Part shown: positions 56,733 to 64,000 of the stretch, in pieces
Layout: the number at the start of each line of letters is the position of its first letter
Numbering within the stretch: the first letter of the stretch is position 1
Source: Bolinopsis microptera
Taxonomy: Eukaryota; Ctenophora; Tentaculata; Lobata; Bolinopsidae
Direction: 5' to 3'
DNA: 64,000 bases
NCBI RefSeq assembly: GCF_026151205.1
Contig: NC_087072.1
Coordinates: 11,568,169-11,632,168 of the forward strand
Program-made: the position numbers and the translations under genes
The notes under the pieces: model-generated
Databases searched by the model: none
Told to the model about the DNA's origin: nothing
What the model saw: the letters and a program-made list of their open reading frames with translations, nothing else

Positions 56733-58180
56733 AATTGCCAAGGTAAACGAAAGATCGGCCGAGAGTAAATTAGATTGCAAATATAGCGTATACCAATGCG
56801 CAATTACAATGAATGAACAATGACGCGCAGTCAAGCACACACCACAATGACTGCAGAAGCAAAAATATGAGCTCTGAATTTGGATCCATAGCAACAGAGT
56901 TCTATTATCCAACGCGAAATAGGGTTCTCTGCTATATCTTCAGTTTTGCGCAAATCAAAACATTCTTATGCGCGGCACATTGGTTGTAGATTTCCAAAAT
57001 TCAAATCATAGCCAAAGTTATGGTTAATTTTAAAGCAAAATTTTGAAACAAATTTTGCGTGTAAATTATCAATTTTTTGTTCATAATCGCTCATAACTTG
57101 AACAACTTACGTTGAATCGAATTAAACTCTGCGGTATTTGATAAATGAAACAATTTTCTTCAAAACAAAATAATTTTAAACTTAAACATTCGCAATTTGA
57201 CTAAACATGAGTTTTAGGGAAATTCTAAAAATAAAATTTACGCGTTTTGAGTGACGTACGAAGCCCGCGGCATTCGCCGGGGTGATAAATACGGGATAAA
57301 ATACACATAAATAATAAAATACACATATTCGCAGGTTCTGAATTTTGTGTCCCTCAAAACTTTTAAATCACATTTTTCTGTTTTCTTATTTTATTTATTT
57401 TCTTCTTTTTTTCTATTTTTATTTGAAAATTTTGTGCAATAAGCCTAACTCACAGTCTTGCCTGAATCTTGAACTAGGATTAAGTGCTTCAATCAAGTAT
57501 CCGCAATATCTAAAAACGGTCATAACTCGTATCGTCTTAGTTAATTTGATTTAAATTCTTATTCTAATTAGTTTTGAACAATCAAATTAAATCGAAAGAT
57601 CGAAATTTTCATTTATCAAACCAAATGTTTCTAATTCTATAAACTTTGGAGTTCCTAGTGGTCAAAGTGGTCTTTATGGCAACTATAGTGAAAAAAAGGT
57701 AGTGGAGTGCCAATCAATGAAATTTTATGAAACTTTCAGGAAATCTAAGTTCCAGCCATATCTATAATCTCTAAAATTGTTGAGCAATTCTGATTCGAAT
57801 TACGTGATTTATAATAGGGTTGCGTGTATGTAGTTACTTCTGCCCGATGATGGAGTAGATGTTATGTTTTGAAAATTTGTGTGTATATTATATTTTATTG
57901 TTTAATTGTTAGCAATGGATCATTTCTAATACTGTGTGTTGTGCTTTGCTAATTGCAACACTTGAATTGGTTGTGCTCTGCCAATTGCATATCAATCTCA
58001 ACACTTATTTTTGATTTTACTTCGGACATTCCAACAGTCACATTGTTACACAAGTGTGTAACCAGCCAATTACAGGAAGCGGAGGGATTCAATTATATAT
58101 CAGGCCAGTGACGGTTAGGTAGTGTGTACCATACTTTCTTCGCCCGAGACTTTGCGGCTCCTCATTTAACCCTCACACCC
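56733..58180. other. Gene-free AT-rich stretch
   Basis: No gene supported. It contains the inverted partner (57261-57286, AAGCCCGCGGCATTCGCCGG) of the block at 50142. Short ORFs near 57345 are in low-complexity T-rich DNA. Confidence 0.45.
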
Positions 58181-58189
58181 GATTTCTCG

Positions 58190-58330
58190 AGTATTTGGCT
58201 GAGTGGACCGGTGGGCTGCATAGATCACTCAGGATGCTTAGTTGAGCGTCGATGACGCTCACCCCACGGCTAGTGACAGAGTCGGGAATCAAACCTGGTA
58301 CCTCAAGCAATCCCAGGCAGATTTTTTTGC
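58190..58330 (-). repeat. tRNA-like SINE fragment with B box
   Basis: On the minus strand GGTTTGATTCCCG (58295-58283) is a near-consensus tRNA B box. The downstream sequence continues into a non-tRNA body (CACTAGCCGTGGGGTGAGCG). No clear A box lies upstream at the right distance, so it is probably a tRNA-derived SINE relic. Confidence 0.45.
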
Positions 58331-58416
58331 AAGGTAAAATGTTTCAAACAGTATACACATAATGTCGCAATGACCCTATATAAAAATAACCCTTCAAAAA
58401 CTCAATATTTTGAAAA

Positions 58417-59417
58417 TCACCCTTGGCCTTGCGGCTCCAAGTTCAAATCTAAACTGTCTATATTGACTAAGTTCTTTCTCGCCCCTCTGTCTCCCTGGAG
58501 AGAAATTACCGTCGTTCTTAAGATTTCGAAATGAAGGCGCTTCCTAATGTATCCCACAGCATCTGAGTACCTCTGCCCACCCCTGCAGATTTCGTCGATT
58601 TCAGGTGCCGTCGGCACCATAAAAATTAAAAGCAAACATACATTTTTCCCCTTAAATCGAACGCTTTCTGCGCAAAAAATTGACCTCAACAGAAAAAATT
58701 AAACATGGCTTCAAATCCAAATTTGAACCAGAGATTTTTCACTTCCTCTCGATAAACTTAATTTTCAACCCAAAATAAAGTCTCAAAGGGGTAAATTACT
58801 CAGGTCAGGATTGTAGGCAATGATTTATATGCCAAACCATACATTTTTGTAAATTCATTAAACTTTCAATTTAGCCTAAAACACCCTATTTCACAAAATT
58901 TTTCCGGGGGGCCGTGCCCCCCTAACCACGCCAATGTGGTCCGCCTCTTACCTGGACCCCGCTGGGGGCCGCGCCCCCAGACCCCTGCCACAGCTTGCAG
59001 CTTCGCTCGCCGACAGCCCCCCCCAAAGAAAAATCCTGGCTAAGTGCCTGAGCAAAATATAGGTTAAGGGCTTTTCAGATGATTTGGCTCCTCAACAGAT
59101 ACCGACGTACATAACGGTTAATATGTAGTTTAGGTTTACCTGGCCCGTAGGTTACGAATGTGCCCGAGGAGGGAAAAAAAGCAAACTTAAGAAAATTTCG
59201 CGGGAACTTAAAAGTTCACCTCAAAACGAAATCTGCACCTATGCCTCTGCCCTGTGTGGTATTCCATCTTACTAGCCAGCTTCTTTACTAGTCTTTCAGC
59301 TTCACCACCCATTCCACAAGACGTTGAGAAAACTAACGGCGTAAAGCTTCCTTTCTCTACTTCTAGGACCCTTGCATTGTAACACCGTTTTTTCTCATTT
59401 TCATGGGACTGGTACAT
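58417..59417 (-). pseudogene. LINE C-terminal relic split by a GC-rich insertion
   Basis: Two minus-strand pieces in the order expected for one LINE C terminus. Upstream, 59417-59208: HENEKKRCYNARVLEVEKGS, FTPLVFSTSCGMGGEAERL, VKKLASKMEYHTGQRH. Downstream, about 58600-58417: GQRYSDAVGYIRKRLHFEIL, RTTVISLQGDRGARK. In related LINEs these stretches are nearly contiguous. Here about 600 bp of unrelated sequence separates them, including a GC-rich block at 58896-59030 (GGGGGCCGTGCCCCCC, GGGGGCCGCGCCCCC) typical of DNA elements. Confidence 0.7.
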
Positions 59418-59835
59418 TGCTGGGATTGATTTGCTTGCATTGAAGGGGGCTGGGGCATGGAATACCCTTACATCAAAAAATGCCCTCTCTGAAGCATTCC
59501 AAATCGATCTTGCAGATTAACCAACTTAACTGAGCCACTAAGCCGTTCACTTGATTTATTTGTACGTATGTATTGTTTGAAAGACTTTTTTCTTTTTTCT
59601 TTCTAATTCTTGTTGTAAAAAAAGTAGAAGTCAAAAGGTATTTAACTTACATGAACAGTTTGTGATGGAGACCGGTGTCCATACAAAAATTTTACTAGGT
59701 GGCCGTTTGGTGTGAGCAATAGCGAACAGCATGCACACTCCCTTGCCTTGTCAACCTATATCTAATCTATTCAAAGAGTGACAGCCATACTACACATTGA
59801 ATTAGGATTCCATTAAATTAACAATATTTAAAATT
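59418..59835. other. Gene-free stretch
   Basis: No supportable gene or clear repeat was recognised between the two LINE relics. Confidence 0.4.
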
Positions 59836-59839
59836 TATC

Positions 59840-60739
59840 AGCTGATTTGCTACTTTTAGAACTTTGGGAATCCAATTGGTGTTAAAATTTAACGTAGATA
59901 AATGTATGGTCCAGCAAATTGGCTCTGGTAATCCTAAGAATCAGTACTTGTTCGGTGGTGTGCCTTTGAGGTCTGCTGACAGCAAGAAAGACCTTGGAGT
60001 GGTCATCAACAGTGCTTTTAAATTTCGTGAGATCACGTGAGAAAGTGCATTGCTAAAGCTAATGGAACCATTGCCTGGCTTACAAGAAATATTATATCGA
60101 GGGAAACAAGCGTTATGCTGGGCTTGTATAAGTCACTGGTAAAGCCTCATTATATAGAGTATTGTTGGCAGGCATGGGCTTCAATGGCAAGGCATGGTAA
60201 CTGGTCACTGATCCTTGAATTGGAAGGTGTTCAAAGATCATTCACCCGTATGATCGATGGATTGGGCCTCATGACCTACAGAGAGAGACTGGATAACTTG
60301 AAGCTCACGACCTTGCTTGAACGTAGGGTCCGTGGGGATCTCATTGAGATGTTCAAGATCCAGGAAAGCTTTGTGGATTATGGGTCTGATTTATTTGGTC
60401 GTGCTGGTAGGACTGTCTCTGCTAGGTCGAAGCCACACAGATTTACCACAAATGAGACTGACTTCTTTACCCAAAGGGTCATGCGCTACTGGAACAGTGT
60501 ACACTGTACCACCACTCGTGAAAGCTAGTGAGTCAGGTACTGGATTCAATAAGTGGATTAGATGCCTTTCAGCTTGATGGATATCAGGCTAATAAGCGTG
60601 GCAACTACTGGGAACTGTCATATGACATCTTTGATAGGATAGATGAGCCTGTGTCTAATAGGAATAGTTATATAAGTTAAATGAAAGAGAATCCAATGAT
60701 AGCTAAGAGGAAGAAGGTTAATATCAAAGGTATTTAGTT
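59840..60739 (+). pseudogene. CR1/L2-like LINE reverse-transcriptase C terminus, frameshifted
   Basis: Readable in order: VLKFNVDKCMVQQIG, SKKDLGVVINSAFKFRE (motif E region), then the frame 60037-60528 with CIAKANGTIAWLTRN, LYKSLVKPHYIEYCWQAW, LEGVQRSFTRMIDGLGLMTY, ERLDNLKLTTLLERRVRGDL and FTTNETDFFTQRVMRYWNS. Frameshifts near 60035, 60520 and 60565 and a stop at about 60679 break it. The tail reads DGYQANKRGNYWELSYDIFD to about 60739. It lacks the catalytic motifs. It ends about 310 bp before TERT. Confidence 0.85.
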
Positions 60740-61052
60740 TTAGTAAAACAAAATTTTGTAGTTTTTTTTTAGTTTGTAATTATATGGTCTTAAACGTAAA
60801 TTGTTCATTTTCTGTGAATGTCTTGTTGAGATGCCCAGAGAGGCATTATTTATAATGTAATGTTATGTTAAATATCAAATTGATTTATTGTAAACTTGTT
60901 TATTCTGTAATAAATGGCATGAAATTGAAATTTTTGTTTAACTTAGTTCTTTGAACTGACTTGTCCCGCTCATTTATCTTGAATGTATATACTAACTAAA
61001 AAAATAAGTCTGATTTTTTATCATTGCATCTCAGAGAATAAATTTATAGTGC

Positions 61053-63155
61053 TTGTTCAACATATTAAATGCTTATAAAACTACTAATGAGATTTTATTA
61101 AAAATGTATTTTCGAAGAATAATATTATGTTATAATCTCTCAGAAAAAGGTTACATGTCTCAAATAGAGGACCAAGTAAAGTTTCAAACTCTTTTTGAGT
61201 TCTTAGTCGATTACAGACACAGAAATCACAGGATAATGAGTGATCCAATGTGTGAAAATATCCTTTTACAAAGAAAAAATGAAGCTAGCCATAGCCAATT
61301 TGGGGATCCAAGCCCTTATGGTCTTTTTCCTGTGCATTGGCAAGGATTCATAGAAACAGAATTTTTCAAAAATTTACTGCATGAATTGCCAGTTATCTTT
61401 TATCAATTGATGTCTGATTTCCACATCTTCTTCAGAACGCCTTCTTGTTTACTTGTGGAATTGTCACATATGACTAATACCATATGTAAGATGAACGTGG
61501 TCAAGTGTGAGATGGAAATTACAAGTCTTCATCTTCTCTCCAAACAGAGCAATCATACCAGAATAAAGATAGGAAGTAATTTAGAGAGGCTGGGTCGATT
61601 GAAAGATGAGAAGCAAAACGAATACATACTGAAACTTCTTTTGTTTAGCCGAGAATTTGTAAACAATGAAGAAGAAACCAAGATATTGGTTCAAGTTTTG
61701 GAAGATCTTGCAAAAAATCTGAGAAAGGTGAAACCCTCTTCATTACTTCCAATTCAGTGTTTTAGGGATATGAATAAGAGCTATAGTATAGATGATTTTG
61801 AAATGGTTGGCCAAGCATCTGCATCAGATAACAAGGACATCTGCAAATTTCTGTCCACTCTTGTTATAACTTTGATTCCCTTGAAATCTGTTTTTGGAAC
61901 TTGCAAGTTAAGAAGAATTTTTATTCGTGAACTGATCAAGTTGATCAGAAATTGTAGCATGTTCGATAAAGGGTTTCTAGCAAAATTACCATTTGCTGAT
62001 TTGGTAAATTCTGATCTTCAGGCATTCTCTGATAGGCCCAAAGTTATTTGCAACGTTCTGTACATTTTTGTCACTGATATCTTATTTCCTTTGCTGAAGG
62101 ATACATTTCATGTAGCTAAAATGAATAAGAGTCTTATGTTTTACTATAAACCACTCTGGATTAAGCTGCAGGGTTATGGCTTTAAACAGCTTTCTTCATA
62201 TTTCTGTGAGCTGGAGAGAGAATATGTGGACTGGTTACAATTATCCGGGCAACTCTTTGGAATCTATGCTATAGTAATACAGCCAAAACCTCATTGTGGG
62301 GGCTTTCGACTTATATCATTGCTTAATAAGACTGCTTCTTGCAACTTTAAAATTAAGTTGCCAGTCAATGCAAAATTAGTACCAATAGCAGCAATTTTAA
62401 AATGTCTTTGGAAAGATTCTAATTTAGAAACTCCTCATCCGATTAGAGGAAAGGTGGACTTGCAGAAAAAAATTGCAAATTTCAAATCGAGACTCAGGTG
62501 TAGATGTAATGGCACACTTCCTAAACTGTATTTCTTTAAATGCGATGCTGAAAGTTGTTATGACAATATTCCATTGAAGGAGTTGCAAACAGAAGTACTA
62601 ACTTGGTTAAATTGGAGCCCATTCTATCATATAGTGAAGGTACAAAGATACTGCCATGTGACCCATAGAACACATACAAAAACCATAGCAATCTCAAGTA
62701 ATCGGAATGGAAGACTATCATTTAAAGAGATTATAGATGCTCTTGAGAAGTCATTCAAAACATCAACCATCTCATTGATCAAATACAAAGTTTTCACTAA
62801 AGAATTTGCAAAAAGAAATGTAGAGTTCTTTTTGCTTAATTCAATAATTTATCATGACGGAAGATTCTACCGAAGAAAGAGAGGTATTCCACAGGGTGCT
62901 AGCATCTCAAAACTCCTCTGTGATTTCTATTTCTGTCATATCTTCAAAAATGTTTCTGTAGGTCCAGATTCACTGTTTCTATCAGCAACCGATGACTTTC
63001 TGTACATTTCGTCACATAAAACAGAGGTGTGCAATTTCATGAAAGATTGTTTGAGGGGTGATTTCAATTTCATCTTGAACAAAAAAAAGACTGAGTCCTA
63101 CTTGGAGAACAAAAATGAATTACTTTATTATGGCGTAAAGATCAAAATGACTTAA
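61053..63155 (+). CDS. TERT: Telomerase reverse transcriptase, single-exon ORF lacking a C-terminal extension
   Basis: TERT copies its RNA template to extend telomeres. The frame opens with TTG at 61053; the first ATG is at 61104 (residue 18). A splice acceptor with a pre-ATG exon is possible, but an in-frame TAG lies at 61047. Domains, numbered from 61053: a weak TEN-like region (about 95-140); QFP-type RNA-binding block 264-320 (FLSTLVITLIPLKSVFGTCK); T motif 343-372 (FPLLKDTFHVAKMNKSLMFY); motifs 1 and 2 at 404-424; motif A with D498 (YFFKCDAESCYDNIP); motif B' at 607-622 (RRKRGIPQGASISKLL); motif C with D647/D648 (SATDDFLYIS); motif D 670-682; motif E 690-697. All three catalytic Asp are present. 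The ORF stops in motif E, so the thumb/CTE is absent unless spliced from a later exon; GTAAAG at 63135 could serve as a donor. No internal stop in 700 codons argues for function. Confidence 0.92.
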   Translation: MFNILNAYKTTNEILLKMYFRRIILCYNLSEKGYMSQIEDQVKFQTLFEFLVDYRHRNHRIMSDPMCENILLQRKNEASHSQFGDPSPYGLFPVHWQGFIETEFFKNLLHELPVIFYQLMSDFHIFFRTPSCLLVELSHMTNTICKMNVVKCEMEITSLHLLSKQSNHTRIKIGSNLERLGRLKDEKQNEYILKLLLFSREFVNNEEETKILVQVLEDLAKNLRKVKPSSLLPIQCFRDMNKSYSIDDFEMVGQASASDNKDICKFLSTLVITLIPLKSVFGTCKLRRIFIRELIKLIRNCSMFDKGFLAKLPFADLVNSDLQAFSDRPKVICNVLYIFVTDILFPLLKDTFHVAKMNKSLMFYYKPLWIKLQGYGFKQLSSYFCELEREYVDWLQLSGQLFGIYAIVIQPKPHCGGFRLISLLNKTASCNFKIKLPVNAKLVPIAAILKCLWKDSNLETPHPIRGKVDLQKKIANFKSRLRCRCNGTLPKLYFFKCDAESCYDNIPLKELQTEVLTWLNWSPFYHIVKVQRYCHVTHRTHTKTIAISSNRNGRLSFKEIIDALEKSFKTSTISLIKYKVFTKEFAKRNVEFFLLNSIIYHDGRFYRRKRGIPQGASISKLLCDFYFCHIFKNVSVGPDSLFLSATDDFLYISSHKTEVCNFMKDCLRGDFNFILNKKKTESYLENKNELLYYGVKIKMT

Positions 63156-63168
63156 TAGTTCTTTATAT

Positions 63169-63174
63169 AATAAA
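63169..63174 (+). terminator. Canonical polyadenylation signal after TERT
   Basis: AATAAA lies 14 nt after the TERT stop codon. If used, it ends the transcript at the truncated form and leaves a very short 3' UTR. Confidence 0.55.
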
Positions 63175-63844
63175 CCTTATTTCGATTTGCTTGTGAGATT
63201 TTAATTTAGGTTGGAATAACATGTACTGTTTTAATGATATGCATTATATACAATGACTGTAAATAAGTCAAATTCTTAATTTGAAAACATATTTTTATCG
63301 ATTGAGCGTTTCTTTAATCCTTTAAGTGGGCTAAACATCCATGATGTTCATGTTGGTAGGGTTCAATGTAACACATGATAAAATGTTTCCTGAATGTTTT
63401 CCCTAATATGTTTTCCCTAATATAACTTTTCAGGTTTGAATATGATATGAGGTTGCAACTGTTGCAACTATGTTTATTAGCAGAAACCCGTGTTTCTCTA
63501 AAATGGTGTCAAGAGACATTAGACAATTTTATGTATTTAATTTGTGATTTTGACACCACCTTATTTATTCCTTGGCCAATTTTTGATTTATTTATACTGA
63601 ACAAAAGGCCATAAAAGCATTCGACCCATCCAAAAAGTATATCTCTCACGGTTTTCGCAGAAAGTCTTGCTAAAGTTAAAGTCGTGGTGTCAGTAAAATG
63701 GTAACAGATATATAGTGTCTTGCTTTATATATAGTAAGATAGTAAACGACTCCTTTACAATATTCGACGATATAATAAAATAACTCATGTTTTAGTGTGC
63801 GACGTGTCATAACGGAATTTTATCATGTAGGATTCAAGGAGGTT
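63175..63844. other. Gene-free TERT 3' flank
   Basis: I translated for a TERT C-terminal extension and saw none. Short matches to the GTGGTGTCAAGA sequence that follows the 53.4-54.9 kb triplication occur near 63510 and 63685. Confidence 0.45.
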
Positions 63845-63890
63845 AAATTTTAATCAAACATTTATTACACGCTTCGACATTAAAATAAGA
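63845..63890 (-). repeat. LINE 3' tail, inverted relative to 32183
   Basis: The minus strand reads TTAATGTCGAAGCGTGTAAT then AAATGTTTG, the same tail as the CR1-like LINE at 31844-32220. The rest of that insertion probably extends upstream on this strand toward or beyond the window edge. Confidence 0.65.
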
Positions 63891-64000
63891 AATTAACATA
63901 TAGCTTTGACTATTTTTACACTCCGGTAATTTTCGTACTCATTTAATGGTTACCTTCTTGCCCACAGTTTAACGTTAAATCTCACTGTACCATATTCATT

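Noticed and set aside
61053-63155. The 700-codon ORF as an ordinary LINE or Penelope-type reverse transcriptase.
   Set aside because: The QFP-type block and T motif upstream of motif 1, the order of motifs and the DDF signature are those of TERT. No endonuclease or GIY-YIG domain is present.

Overview
This is AT-rich eukaryotic nuclear DNA. It has spliced genes with GT-AG introns of 170 bp to 1.8 kb, many decayed LINEs, DNA transposons and MITEs, microsatellites and minisatellites. The three conserved genes are metazoan in character, and the LINE and transposase types resemble those of cnidarians and other early-branching invertebrates. I favour an invertebrate such as a cnidarian, but the species cannot be fixed from this window.

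Three conserved genes are present. (1) A complete six-exon Rab5 GTPase gene lies on + at 19933-23941 (210 aa). (2) A complete eight-exon non-canonical poly(A) polymerase of the TENT4/TRF4 (PAPD5/PAPD7) family lies on - at 37425-30697. I rebuilt it exon by exon; it is phase-consistent and encodes 464 aa. (3) A 700-codon telomerase reverse transcriptase (TERT) reading frame lies on + at 61053-63155 in a single exon. It ends inside motif E, with no C-terminal extension, and a polyadenylation signal follows 14 nt after the stop.

Layout: 1-7.4 kb holds LINE fragments of three kinds and two hAT-type MITEs with 8-bp target-site duplications. 8-18.5 kb holds a candidate DNA transposon of about 6 kb: a pogo/CENP-B-like DDE transposase with one intron and one frameshift, flanked by oriented copies of a 15-bp motif. 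17.5-19.8 kb holds LINE remnants and minisatellites. 19.9-24 kb is Rab5, with MITEs in its introns. 24-28.2 kb is a MITE cluster with nested and head-to-head elements. 30.7-37.4 kb is TENT4, whose introns hold a 20-bp satellite, a TATG microsatellite, a LINE tail and a MITE. 37.7-48 kb has no recognisable host gene; it holds a broken hAT transposase, dispersed repeats and two unidentified ORFs. 48-60.7 kb holds LINE fragments, a triplicated segment of about 0.5 kb, SINE-like pieces and a second copy of the GC-rich hAT MITE. 61-63.2 kb is TERT, and the last 0.8 kb shows only a LINE tail.

The three host genes do not form a functional unit. Rab5 acts in early endosome traffic, TENT4 in nuclear RNA 3'-end tailing and TERT in telomere synthesis. 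The only known functional link is that the human TENT4 enzyme PAPD5 oligoadenylates telomerase RNA; close linkage here may be chance.
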